Shown here: positions 9,620 to 17,432 of the stretch, piece by piece | Position numbering within the stretch: the first letter of the stretch is position 1 | Layout: the number at the start of each line of letters is the position of its first letter | DNA from: Streptomyces violaceusniger Tu 4113 | GTDB lineage: Bacteria; Actinomycetota; Actinomycetes; Streptomycetales; Streptomycetaceae | Direction of reading: 5' to 3' | Length of the DNA: 64,000 nt | Assembly: GCF_000147815.2 (NCBI RefSeq) | Contig: NC_015957.1 | Coordinates: forward strand, 2,418,001-2,482,000 | Notes under the pieces: model-generated | Told to the model about the DNA's origin: nothing | The model's input: only the letters and a program-made list of their open reading frames with translations | Database searches by the model: none | Program-made: the position numbers and the translations under genes

Positions 9620-10548
9620 CGAGCGGAGCCAGATCAGGAGGGCGGCGGCCGTGACAGTGCCGAGGTAGACGTATCGGCGCTTGTCATAGCGGGTGGCGAC
9701 GGCTCGGAACTGCTTGATCTTGTTGATCGCTCGTTCGACCGTGTTCCTGGCTTTGTACCGGGTCTTGTCGAAGCCCGGTGGTCGGCCGCCGTCCGAACCT
9801 CTGCGCCGGCGGGCGGTTCTGGAGTCGCTCTTCTCCGGGATCACGTGTCGGATGCCGCGTCGTCGTAGGTAAGAGCGGATCAGGCTGTTGCTGTATGCCT
9901 TATCGGCGCCGACACTGTCCGGCAGTCGCCGCGGTCGGCCCGCGCCGAGCCGGGGAACGCGGATCTTGTCCATGACGGCCTCGAATTGTGTGCAGTCCGC
10001 TCGTTGCCCGGGCGTGAGGACCAGGGAGAGCGGACGGCATCGGCCGTCTGCGCTCAGGTGGATCTTCGTGGTCAGCCCACCGCGGGAACGACCGAGAGCT
10101 TCGTCGGCGGCGCCGCCTCCGCCAGGCACAGGCGTATGTGCACGCGCATGTGAACTGATCTTTGTGGGGCCCCCTTTGAGGTGCCAGGAGGTGCTGGTGG
10201 CGGATCTGTCGGGGCGCCGGCGGCGTGCTGATGGGCTCGAATGGAGGTGGAGTCGACGTTGATGTTCCAGTCGATCTCCCCCACTGTGTCGGCGACGGCC
10301 TGGACGTGCTGGAGCAGTCGTTCCCAGGTTCCGTCGGCCGACCAGAGCATGTGGCGTTTGTGAATGGTCTGCCACGGGCCGAAGCGAGCGGGCAGCTGAC
10401 GCCACTGACAGCCGGTGCTCAGGCGGTGGATGATTCCGTTGATCACCTGTCGGTGGTCCCGCCACCGGCCGCAGCGGTTGTCGCTCCTGGGCAGCAAAGG
10501 CTCCAGCACTGCCCACTCCTCATCGGTGAGATCCCCCCTGTTGAGCAC
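9617..10548 (-). CDS. IS5-family (IS427-like) transposase made by -1 frameshifting
   Basis: Two overlapping frames form one transposase. The first (GTG 10548 to 10072) begins LTDEEWAVLEPLLP and carries the first catalytic Asp in NVDSTSIRAHQHAAG. The second, ending at 9617, carries ALGRSRGGLTTKIHLSADG, the second Asp in VGADKAYSN and the Glu in ARNTVERAINKIKQF. The frames join at the slippery heptamer A AAG GGG (minus strand 10177-10171), where a -1 shift gives a continuous DDE protein of about 310 residues. Family members commonly use this mechanism, so the element may be active. A disabling mutation is the alternative reading of the frame change. Confidence 0.85.
10171..10177 (-). promoter_or_regulatory. 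Probable programmed -1 frameshift site
   Basis: AAAGGGG read A AAG GGG in the first transposase frame, fitting X XXY YYZ. The second frame becomes correct exactly here. A GC-rich stretch follows. Confidence 0.6.
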
Positions 10549-10564
10549 GCCCCTGGCCTCTCTT

Positions 10565-11422
10565 TCACGCGGCGTTCGCGTCCGCGAGTTGGTCGGTGAC
10601 AGTGCGGGGTTCCCGGCCCAGCAGCTCGGCGAGCAGCGGATCGACTCCCGCGAAGCGGCCTTGCCGGGCGGCCTGGAAGGTGGTGAGCGTCATCCGCGCC
10701 ATCGCCTCCGGAGTACCCGCGGCGACCTTGTCTGCGATCCAAGCCTCGTCGTCCATCGTGACGCGATTGATCTCACGGCCGGCGGTCTTCGAGGCCATGG
10801 CGGCGACGTCGTCGAACGTCACGGCCTGACGGGCGGTGAGCGTGACCGGGCCGTCGAAGGCCCGGTCACCGGCCAGGATGACCGCTGCCGCTTCGGCGAC
10901 ATCTGCCCGGTCGGTCCAGGAGACCGGTCCGTCGGCCGGGGCCGTGATCGTGCCGGTCTGCTGCCACGGGCCCAGCAGCCAGGCAAGGCTGTGGGCGTAG
11001 AAGCCGTTGCGCAGCGCCGTCCACGCAACACCCGAGTCGGCCAGAAGCTGCTCGGTGGCGGCGTGGTCGCGCGCCGGGTGGAAAGGACTGTCGGCGCTGG
11101 CGCCCTGGTGGCTGGTGTAAAGGATGCGCTGGGCTCCGGCTGCGACGGCGGCCTTGATGCCGACGCGGTGCAGCGCGACCGCATCGGCATGCGGATCGTT
11201 GGAGGAGACGAGCAGAACCTGCTCAGCGCCCTCGAAGGAGTGCCGCAGCGCCGCCGGGTCCTCGTAGGAACCCTGGCGTACCCGCACGCCGCGGTCGGCG
11301 AAGTGCTGCGCCTTGGCGACATCGCGGACGCTGACGCCGATCTGCTCCGCGGGCACGCGCTTGAGAAGGTGCTCGACGGTGGCGCCGTTCAGCGCGCCCG
11401 TCGCTCCGGTGACGACGATCAT
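10565..11422 (-). CDS. NmrA-like NAD(P)-binding oxidoreductase, IS passenger
   Basis: 285 residues from ATG 11422 with GAAAGGA upstream. The N-terminal Rossmann motif is VVTGATGALNGATVEHLL. Further features are the VLLVSSND strand, YTSHQGA and ALRNGFYAHSLAWLLGPW, as in NmrA/QOR2-type quinone oxidoreductase-like or redox-sensing proteins. No Y-x3-K active site of classical short-chain dehydrogenases is seen. It follows the TetR gene by 51 bp on the same strand, suggesting that TetR controls it. It is carried inside the insertion element; substrate unknown. Its stop is 16 bp from the transposase start. Confidence 0.8.
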   Translation of the reverse strand: MIVVTGATGALNGATVEHLLKRVPAEQIGVSVRDVAKAQHFADRGVRVRQGSYEDPAALRHSFEGAEQVLLVSSNDPHADAVALHRVGIKAAVAAGAQRILYTSHQGASADSPFHPARDHAATEQLLADSGVAWTALRNGFYAHSLAWLLGPWQQTGTITAPADGPVSWTDRADVAEAAAVILAGDRAFDGPVTLTARQAVTFDDVAAMASKTAGREINRVTMDDEAWIADKVAAGTPEAMARMTLTTFQAARQGRFAGVDPLLAELLGREPRTVTDQLADANAA

Positions 11423-11473
11423 GGAGGTGTTCCTTTCGTTCCCGCAGTGCGCCGGGCGCATGCGGGGCTGGTG

Positions 11474-12043
11474 TCAGTGACCGCGCAGGAGCGGCAGAAG
11501 GATGTCGTCCACGAGGTGCTCGATGAACGGTTCATCGCACGGCTCACCCGCGATCACGATGCGGTGGACGATCACGGCCGGTGCCACCTCGGCGAAGAGC
11601 TCGGCAGCCCGGGGAGACAGCTGTTCGCCGTGCCGGATCGCCTTGCGCAGCGGCTCGTCGGTCATCGCCGCCTCATCCCGACGCAGAATGCGACGCATCT
11701 CCTCCGCGAGCCGCGCGTCACTGCGCATCCCGGCGAACAGCGCCCCCAGCAGGCCGATCTCCTGCTCGGCGATCTGCCGAGCCAGCCAGCTGACGAGCCC
11801 GAGGAGATCTCCTCGAAGATCACCCGCCACAGGCCCGGGAGGCGTGGCCTGCGAGCGGTGCTCGACGGCCGCCGCGACCAGCGCGGCCTTGTCGCGATAG
11901 CGACGGTAGATCGTCGTCTTCGCCGCCCCGGAACGACTCGCGACCGCCTCCATGGACAGCTGCTCGTAGCCCACCTCGGTCAGCAGCGACAGCGTCGCGT
12001 CAAGAATGGTCAGGTCACGGCTAGTGTCGCGCGGCCGACCCAT
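11474..12043 (-). CDS. TetR-family regulator, IS passenger
   Basis: 189 residues from ATG 12043 (MGRPRDTSRDLTIL). The N-terminal DNA-binding domain holds ILDATLSLLTEVGYEQLSMEAVA and SGAAKTTIYRRYRDKAALV, the typical TetR helix-turn-helix at residues 10-55. The C-terminal part is a variable ligand domain ending LLPLLRGH. A perfect 14-bp inverted repeat sits 63 bp upstream and is the probable autoregulatory operator. The protein likely represses itself and the NmrA-like gene downstream. The open frame continues further upstream, but the TetR fold begins here. Confidence 0.85.
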   Translation of the reverse strand: MGRPRDTSRDLTILDATLSLLTEVGYEQLSMEAVASRSGAAKTTIYRRYRDKAALVAAAVEHRSQATPPGPVAGDLRGDLLGLVSWLARQIAEQEIGLLGALFAGMRSDARLAEEMRRILRRDEAAMTDEPLRKAIRHGEQLSPRAAELFAEVAPAVIVHRIVIAGEPCDEPFIEHLVDDILLPLLRGH

Positions 12044-12105
12044 GACGGGTGGCCGCGCTGTGCCGCCATTTCGTGAGCCACTCGATGCGCGTGCCACGCC
12101 TACTC

Positions 12106-12142
12106 CTACTTTCGATACGCTACGGTTTCGTATCGAAAGTAG
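12106..12142. promoter_or_regulatory. TetR operator candidate, perfect 14-bp inverted repeat
   Basis: CTACTTTCGATACG (12106-12119), a 9-base centre, and the exact complement (12129-12142). It lies between the TetR start and the right end of the IS, the only regulatory-looking sequence there. Confidence 0.7.
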
Positions 12143-12176
12143 CTCGGAATACGGTCTCCGGCAACTCGGGCTCGCT

Positions 12177-12194
12177 TGATCGACGAGACAGGCT
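12177..12194 (-). repeat. Right terminal inverted repeat of the IS
   Basis: TGATCGACGAGACAGGCT, the exact complement of 9602-9619. Confidence 0.88.
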
Positions 12195-12198
12195 CTAG
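12195..12198. repeat. Target-site duplication CTAG, right copy
   Basis: CTAG directly after the right terminal repeat. Bases 12195-12197 supply the stop codon of the MerR gene on the minus strand. Confidence 0.85.
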
Positions 12199-12992
12199 CT
12201 CCCTGCCCGACGGGCCTCCCGCACCCGCTCCACATAACCGACCAACTCGGCCATCCGCTCGCCGGGCCAGGGCAGTCGGCCGCTGAGCTCTTCGCGGTGG
12301 TCCTGCCACATGCGCCGGGCCGCCGCCTTGGTCTCCGCCCGGGCCCGCTCACCGCCGCCGTGGAAGGACTCGCCCACCGCGTCCCAGCGCCGCACAAGCT
12401 CCCGTACGTCCGCGTCATCCACCGGAGTCCCGGCCTCCATATGCTCCAGCAACGCCTCCACGAGCCCGGCCCACTCGCTCTTGGCCGCCTCGACCGCCTC
12501 GGGCCCAAGCGTGCTCCTGCGCCGGGCGAGCTCATCGCGTTGTTCCTGGGTGAAATAGCCGTCCAGCATCGACATCATCTCCAAGGCCGTCATGAACTGG
12601 TCCGGATCGGGTATCGACGCCCCGTCGAGCTGCCGCAGCATCCCGCGAATCCGCTCGCTGAGCTGCTGAATCCGCTCGGCCTGCGCGGTGAGCCGGTCCA
12701 ACTGCCCGGCGAGCGACGCACGCAGCGCCTCAGGACCGTCCGCGGAGGCCGCGAGCGCGTCGCCGATCTCCTCCAGGGACAGCCCCAACCCGCGCAACGC
12801 CCGCACCCGGTACAGGCGCCGCAGATCCTCCGCCGCATACCGACGGTGCCCGGCCCCGGTCCGCCCACTCGCCCGGACCAGCCCCACCTCGTCGTAATGC
12901 CGCAGCGCCCGCACGGTCACTCCACTCGCCCGCGCCAGCTCACCGATGCTCCACCGATCTCCGGTGGCGTCCTTTCCGATCACGCCGCCCAC
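12195..12992 (-). CDS. MerR-family regulator with TipAS-like domain
   Basis: 265 residues. The MerR DNA-binding domain occupies about 14-85 (WSIGELARASGVTVRALRHYDEVGLV, GHRRYAAEDLRRLYRVRALRGLGLSLEEIGDAL). A long helix follows (LDRLTAQAERIQQLSERIRGML), then an all-helical C-terminal domain of the TipAS type, which binds thiopeptide-like drugs in TipA. It should act as a drug- or stress-sensing transcription activator. No obvious target gene adjoins it. Its last codon and stop border the IS target duplication and are intact. GTG 12992 or the GTG three codons later could be the start. Confidence 0.85.
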   Translation of the reverse strand: MGGVIGKDATGDRWSIGELARASGVTVRALRHYDEVGLVRASGRTGAGHRRYAAEDLRRLYRVRALRGLGLSLEEIGDALAASADGPEALRASLAGQLDRLTAQAERIQQLSERIRGMLRQLDGASIPDPDQFMTALEMMSMLDGYFTQEQRDELARRRSTLGPEAVEAAKSEWAGLVEALLEHMEAGTPVDDADVRELVRRWDAVGESFHGGGERARAETKAAARRMWQDHREELSGRLPWPGERMAELVGYVERVREARRAGS

Positions 12993-13095
12993 GCTAGAAC
13001 CGGCCGCAACGAGAGGTTCAAGCCCTCAGGCACCACCCCGTTCCGGCGGATTCAACGAAGGTTCGCCGGGTGCCTCCGGCAGCCGCCTCCTCGGG

Positions 13096-13884
13096 TTACG
13101 CCTCGCGGTGGGGATCGTAGATGTATGGAGTCGTGGTGCTCAGAACGGTGAACCCGAGTCGTTGCAGGATGGGGCGGCTCTCGTCGGTGGCGTCGACTTG
13201 AAGGTAGCGGTAGCCGAGGTCGGCGGCGGTCCGAGCGCGGTGGGCGACCAGAGCACGGTAGATGCCCCGGCCTCGCCAGGCGGTCACGGTGCCGCCGCCC
13301 CACAGACCGGCGAAGTCGGTGCCCGGGTTCAGTTCCATCCGCGCCGCGCACACGGGCAGGTCGCCGGCCATCGCGACGACCATGCTGATGGTTTCGGAGC
13401 TCTGGGCGAGCTGGGTGAGCAGCCGCTGCCGCAGGCGGGCGCTGCTGACGCCGAAGGCCTGTTCGTGGACGGCCGCCACGAGGTCCACCCCGGCGGTGTC
13501 GGTCACCGGACGTAGGTGGACACCTTCGGGCAGTGCGGTGTCGGTGGGCAGGTCCCGGACCGGCGCGACCATCACTGCCTCCTGCGGCTCGGGCGTGAAC
13601 CCGGCCGACTTCAGCCGCCTCCCGAGGTCACCGGGTCGGTCGTGGGCGTATGCCTTCCATTCGAACTCGCGCCCAAGCGTGGCGAAGTACCGCATCTGGG
13701 CTCTGATCGCCGCATCCGCGGTGCTCTGGTCGAGGTCGGACCAGAGGACGCCGTTCCAGTCGTGATCCGCGCCGACCTGCCGCACGACGTCGCCGTCACG
13801 CTCGACACGGGTTCCGCGGCCGTCGGCGTGCGCGTCGCGCCTCAACTGGCGGTCGAACAAGGCAAGTACTTCTTCATGGTTCAT
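13096..13884 (-). CDS. GNAT-family N-acetyltransferase
   Basis: 262 residues from ATG 13884 (MNHEEVLALFDRQL) with GAGCGGA just upstream. An N-terminal GNAT-like region (residues 1-125) precedes a canonical GNAT domain (about 126-262). Motif A is GGGTVTAWRGRGIYRALVAH and motif B QVDATDESRPILQRLGF. It transfers an acetyl group from acetyl-CoA to an unknown amine. It is transcribed away from the XRE gene at 14042 across a 157-bp intergenic region. Two-domain GNATs of this shape are common in Streptomyces. Confidence 0.85.
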   Translation of the reverse strand: MNHEEVLALFDRQLRRDAHADGRGTRVERDGDVVRQVGADHDWNGVLWSDLDQSTADAAIRAQMRYFATLGREFEWKAYAHDRPGDLGRRLKSAGFTPEPQEAVMVAPVRDLPTDTALPEGVHLRPVTDTAGVDLVAAVHEQAFGVSSARLRQRLLTQLAQSSETISMVVAMAGDLPVCAARMELNPGTDFAGLWGGGTVTAWRGRGIYRALVAHRARTAADLGYRYLQVDATDESRPILQRLGFTVLSTTTPYIYDPHREA

Positions 13885-14041
13885 TCCGCTCACTCCAGCA
13901 TGGGGAGGGCAATCGCACCACTGGGTTTCTCCTGTTCCCCGCCGACGTGAATGATCATGTGGAACGTGAGAGGCGCTCGGCCGGGCTTGCCCAGCCAGAT
14001 GGATCAGAGGTAACGCCAGTCGAGTGGGGAAGACGCACACC

Positions 14042-15334
14042 ATGAGCGTGACCAAGATTCCCGGACCAGGTGCGAATGTGGCCGTCTGCCGTAAGGCGCG
14101 CGGCTTCAGCCAAGTTGCTCTTGCCCGGCGTGCGGGCGTGTCGGTTTCGCTGCTCAGCAAGATCGAGGTGGGCGACCGCGCACTGACCCAGGGCATTGCC
14201 GCCGCTCTTGCTCAGGCCATGGGTTTGACGCTGGATGAGCTGCTGGGCACGGCCCCCATCGAGCGCACCGACGAGAAGAGCCTTGCCACCCTCAATTACG
14301 TCATTCGGCGGTTCGACATCCCCGACACGCCGCCGTCACACCCTGAGGACCTTCCGCGCGAGCTGGCCGCACTGAACGAGCATCGCTATCGGACCGAGCT
14401 GTCGGCGGTGTTGCGGAAGCTCCCGGGCGTGCTGGCCGGCGTGACCAACTACGCGCACGCCACCCAGTCGCCCGACGCCTGGACCCGTGTCGCCGACACG
14501 TATTCGGTGGTCTACTGGCTGGCCGCCCGACACCGCTGGATGCACCTCGCCGAGCTGGCCGTCATGAAACAGCGGCTGGCCGCCGAGCGTGCGCACCCCA
14601 TCGCGGCCACGGTGGCCGCCCGGGACGAGGCCGGAGCCTTCCTGAACTCCGGAGACTTCGCAGGCGGGTTGGCCATTGTGGACCGCGCCGTTGTCGAGGC
14701 CGAGTCGAGCTTGCGAGGCCATGACCGCGCCTATGGCCTGGGTATCCTGCACCTGCGTGGGCTGACGCTGGCCGGTCGGATCAAGGACAAGGCAACCGCC
14801 GAACGGCACATAGCCGCAGCTTGGCAGGCGGCCGAGGAGTTCCCTGAGGACGTCGAGGACCATGGCATCCACTTCGGGCCCGAGAACACCGCTGTGCATG
14901 TCATTTCGACAGCCTCTGACATGGAGGACTACCGCGAGTCGCTCAACACGGCGGATGACCTGATCCGGGGTGGGGTGACGCTTCCGGCCACGCGCGTTGG
15001 CCCGCTGCACATGAACATCAGCAGGTCAAAGCTCGCCCTGGGGGACCGTGACGGGGCTCTCGAATCGCTCGCAGCGGCTTGGGACGTCGCGCCGGAGATG
15101 GCCCGTGTCCATCCGACCAGCCAAGAGCTGATGCGCGTGCTGACCTCGCTGCACCGCCGCAGCAACCCGCGCCTTACCCAAGCTGGCCAAGCGGGCGGGC
15201 GTGCCCTTCTGAACTATCGGGGGAGTTCCCGGTTTCGACGGTCGGCCACCGCCTGGTCGTCTGTCCTGGCAGCCATCTGGCCGGCCCGGCGCGCGTCCCG
15301 CTTCGGCGTGCTGCAGGCGATCAGTGCGCAGTAA
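14042..15334 (+). CDS. XRE-family regulator with TPR-like domain, frameshifted tail
   Basis: ATG 14042 is chosen over GTG 14024 because GGGGAAG precedes it. Residues 10-65 form an XRE helix-turn-helix (VAVCRKARGFSQVALARRAGVS, LLSKIEVGDRAL). The rest is helical and TPR-like, as in the many Streptomyces XRE proteins that sense small signals. The end is odd. Around 15176-15182 the run ACCCAAG appears to carry one extra C; without it the frame reads TKLAKRAGVPF and stops at 15210-15212, the normal end for this family. As written the protein gains about 50 low-complexity residues ending at 15334. Function probably survives. Confidence 0.75.
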   Translation: MSVTKIPGPGANVAVCRKARGFSQVALARRAGVSVSLLSKIEVGDRALTQGIAAALAQAMGLTLDELLGTAPIERTDEKSLATLNYVIRRFDIPDTPPSHPEDLPRELAALNEHRYRTELSAVLRKLPGVLAGVTNYAHATQSPDAWTRVADTYSVVYWLAARHRWMHLAELAVMKQRLAAERAHPIAATVAARDEAGAFLNSGDFAGGLAIVDRAVVEAESSLRGHDRAYGLGILHLRGLTLAGRIKDKATAERHIAAAWQAAEEFPEDVEDHGIHFGPENTAVHVISTASDMEDYRESLNTADDLIRGGVTLPATRVGPLHMNISRSKLALGDRDGALESLAAAWDVAPEMARVHPTSQELMRVLTSLHRRSNPRLTQAGQAGGRALLNYRGSSRFRRSATAWSSVLAAIWPARRASRFGVLQAISAQ

Positions 15335-15370
15335 CATCGCACAACATCCAACAAGGAAGGGCGAAACCAC

Positions 15371-15595
15371 GTGGTGGACATGAAAGCGGCCGCGCGCAAG
15401 GCCTTTGACGCATACGACCTCGATGCCGACGGGCAGATAACCGCCAAGGAATACCAGCAGGTCGTCGCCGAGCTGCGCGGCGAGCACCTCACCGACGAGC
15501 AGGCGCAACAATTCATCGACGTACTCGACATGGACGGCGACGGCACGATGTCGTTCGAGGAGTTCTGGGCCCCGATGCAGGGCGGCGCGGACTGA
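15371..15595 (+). CDS. Small EF-hand calcium-binding protein
   Basis: 74 residues with two EF-hand loops: DLDADGQITAKE (about residues 16-27) and DMDGDGTMSFEE (about 53-64). Both hold the D-x-D-x-D-G pattern and a Glu at position 12, so both should bind calcium. It has no signal peptide or membrane segment and resembles calmodulin-like half proteins (CalD/CabB type) of Streptomyces. AAGGAAGGG lies about ten bases before GTG 15371; ATG 15380 is an alternative start. It follows the XRE gene by 36 bp and may be cotranscribed. Confidence 0.85.
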   Translation: MVDMKAAARKAFDAYDLDADGQITAKEYQQVVAELRGEHLTDEQAQQFIDVLDMDGDGTMSFEEFWAPMQGGAD

Positions 15596-15996
15596 CCACG
15601 GGCATTCCGGTCACCCCGCGCGCGGCGCCGGGGCGGTGGCGGAGGCGCCAGCCTGGCGGCCTGAGGGCCAAGCGATGACAGTATTGGTGACCAAGGTGGC
15701 GAGCAACAGCACAGGCCCAAATACCGTTCTGTGAGGAGTAGTTCGCGCCGTCCGGTTGGCAGAACATCGGCCTGACCCTGGACGGTTGGGCGGTTGGACG
15801 GTTGGGCGGTCGTGGGCGTGGGCCCGGAGAACGGTGATGCCGCGTCACTGGAGAAGCTGACCGCCGACTATGAGCTTCCGGCCACCCGGACGCCCCCGTC
15901 GTGGCCCCTCCGTGGCTCTCGGAGATCCAGGGAGCGGCCAGTACCCGTCGGCATTCTTGCCCGGGACGCGCGGGGTGCCGCCCCTGGCGTGACCGC
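15596..15996. other. Gene-poor stretch with short GGGCGGTTG tandem repeats
   Basis: About 400 bp with no convincing coding frame on either strand. At roughly 15784-15812 TTGGGCGGTTGGACGG-like units repeat. Frames read across 15845-16246 on the minus strand are Pro/Arg-rich shadows of the remnant at 15997-16356. Confidence 0.5.
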
Positions 15997-16356
15997 TCAC
16001 CCTGTCGGCTTCGGGAACCCGATCGGGTTGGGGAAGCGCAGGGCTGCGGCGCAGGCGGTGCTCAGGGGGGTGAGGAGGCGGGTCAGGGTTGCCACCTGCT
16101 CGGGGGTCAGCGGGCGCCAGGGGCGTTCCGCCGCTTGGTCCGTAGCGGTCTCGGCCGTGCGGATCAGCTCGCGTCCGGCCTGCGTCGCGGTGCCGTCCGG
16201 GGTGAGCAGGTCGCGGTCGGTCAGGCGCCGTGTGGCGGCGTCCCACTCCTGGTCGGTCCAGCCGCGGTGGGGCTGGAGTTCGGTGCGGGGGAGGTCGACG
16301 GCGGAACGGAGGCCGATCCGGAGGAGACTGATCCCGACGGCGGGTTTCAGCCGGAC
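15997..16356 (-). pseudogene. C-terminal remnant of a SCO6745-family protein
   Basis: In the minus frame ending with TGA at 15997-15999 the translation reads VGISLLRIGLRSAV, then LQPHRGWTDQEWDAATRRL, TPDGTATQAGRELI and ALRFPNPIGFPKPTG. This is the C-terminal third of the SCO6745-type proteins of Streptomyces (about 280 residues, helix-turn-helix-like). There is no start codon and upstream homology is missing. The N-terminal 40 residues of the same family occur at 19181-19300 on the same strand, so this may be one gene that was split. Confidence 0.6.
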
Positions 16357-16434
16357 GTGTTGGCTGCCCGCATCTTCAGGACCTCCCGGCTGCGTACGAG
16401 TTCTTCATGCGCCACCGCGTACGGACTTATGTGA

Positions 16435-16680
16435 TCAGCCGTCTGTTCGAACCGGCGGCGCGTCTGCGTCCTGGGCAGGGATGACGGCCTCGAACTCCTG
16501 AAGTCCTCGGGGCTCGCTGGTCTCCCCGGCGGCTTCTGCTGCGGCCTTCAGCGGGCGGGCGACCAGTTCCGTAAAAGCCGGCGGGTCCGGGCCAGGTGCC
16601 GGGCGGCTGGTGTCGCGTACCAGCGGATGCAGCCGCGCGACCGGCAGCGCGTCCAGCCCGGCCGCGGAGTGCCAAGTCAA
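16435..16680 (-). other. Unrecognised coding remnant downstream of tetR
   Basis: A minus-strand frame reads TWHSAAGLDALPVARLHPLVR, then TSRPAPGPDPPAFTELVARPL. Composition and codon use look coding, but it has no ribosome-binding site, begins inside the end of the TetR gene and fades into Gly/Pro/Arg-rich sequence. I do not recognise the family. It may be another piece of the broken region between 15.6 and 19.3 kb. Confidence 0.3.
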
Positions 16681-17288
16681 CTTGACACTTCCTCCCGTCG
16701 CCGGTCATCGCCGGCCGTGGCGGGGATGGCGTTGTCGATGAGGACGGCGGCGATGGCGGCGGCGGTGGGGAAGGCGTCGGCGTTGAGGACCCGGGTGCGG
16801 GCCGCGGCGCCGTCGATGAGCAGCGCGAGCTGCTCGCCGAGCTGTTCAGGGTCGGCGGCGCCGGCTTCGCGGGCGGTGTCGGCGAGCCGCGCGGCGACGG
16901 CTTTCTTGTAGTCGCGTGCGTACTGGGATGCGGGGTGCTGGGGGTCGTGGAGTTCGACGGCGGCGGCGATGTAGGGGCACAGGGGGGTGGTGGGGGGGAC
17001 GTCGAAGGCGGCGAGGAGCCGTTCGCGGGGCGTGAGGTCGGTGCGGTCGAACACGCCGGACAGAACGGAGGGGTCGAACCGGCGCAGGTAATCGGCGACG
17101 AGTTCGTCCTTGCCGGTGAAGTGCTGGTAGGCCGTGCGCTTGGACACCTGGGCCGCCGCGCAAAGCTGGTCCATGCCGGTGCGGTTGATGCCCTGCTCGC
17201 GGAACAGTTGCTGGGACGCGCTGACGATGCGCTCGCGGGCGCCCCGGCCGCGGCGGCGGCCCGTGGGGCCCTTCTCCAACTCCGTCAT
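16677..17288 (-). CDS. TetR-family regulator, divergent from SDR-reductase genes
   Basis: 203 residues from ATG 17288. The helix-turn-helix region (about 15-65) contains RIVSASQQLFREQGINRTGMDQLCAAAQVSKRTAYQHFTGKDELV. The C-terminal domain (PTTPLCPYIAAAVELHDPQHPASQYARDYK) resembles TetR_C members that repress divergently transcribed oxidoreductases. The 144-bp gap to the SDR gene holds CGGTGTAC-type repeats and a palindrome that are likely operators. The ligand is unknown. Confidence 0.85.
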   Translation of the reverse strand: MTELEKGPTGRRRGRGARERIVSASQQLFREQGINRTGMDQLCAAAQVSKRTAYQHFTGKDELVADYLRRFDPSVLSGVFDRTDLTPRERLLAAFDVPPTTPLCPYIAAAVELHDPQHPASQYARDYKKAVAARLADTAREAGAADPEQLGEQLALLIDGAAARTRVLNADAFPTAAAIAAVLIDNAIPATAGDDRRREEVSS

Positions 17289-17372
17289 GGGTCCATGGTA
17301 CCCCAGCTTGGTAACGACCGGTGTACATAGTTTGCGCCCCGGCCGCCCGCCCAGTACCGTAAGCACACAGAG

Positions 17373-17389
17373 CGGTGTACTTAACACCG
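17373..17389. promoter_or_regulatory. TetR operator candidate upstream of SDR
   Basis: CGGTGTACTTAACACCG has perfect 6-bp arms and a 5-bp centre. A related sequence, CGGTGTACATA, occurs at 17319-17329 nearer the tetR start, so both divergent promoters may be covered. Confidence 0.55.
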
Positions 17390-17432
17390 TCACCCCAGGT
17401 ACACACGGCACCACCGACCCAAGGGAACGACT

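Larger units (their letters stand above)
9602..12194 (-). mobile_element. IS5-like element with tetR-nmrA passenger genes (2593 bp)
   Basis: The ends are perfect 18-bp inverted repeats, AGCCTGTCTCGTCGATCA at 9602-9619 and its complement at 12177-12194. The 4-bp target duplication CTAG is at 9598-9601 and 12195-12198. Between them, all on the minus strand, lie a frameshifted IS5-type transposase (9617-10548), an NmrA-like oxidoreductase (10565-11422) and a TetR regulator (11474-12043). I see no second copy of the terminal repeat beside the transposase, so the passengers are inside one element. Joining the flanks at a single CTAG rebuilds two convergent genes whose stops overlap. Confidence 0.88.

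Noticed and set aside
9617..10548. Transposase as a pseudogene because of its frame change
   Set aside because: The slippery heptamer is at the exact crossover, all three catalytic residues are kept and both element ends are perfect.
15845..16246. Minus-strand frame of 133 codons starting at 16246
   Set aside because: Pro/Arg-rich and out of frame with the recognisable SCO6745-like remnant that covers the same bases.
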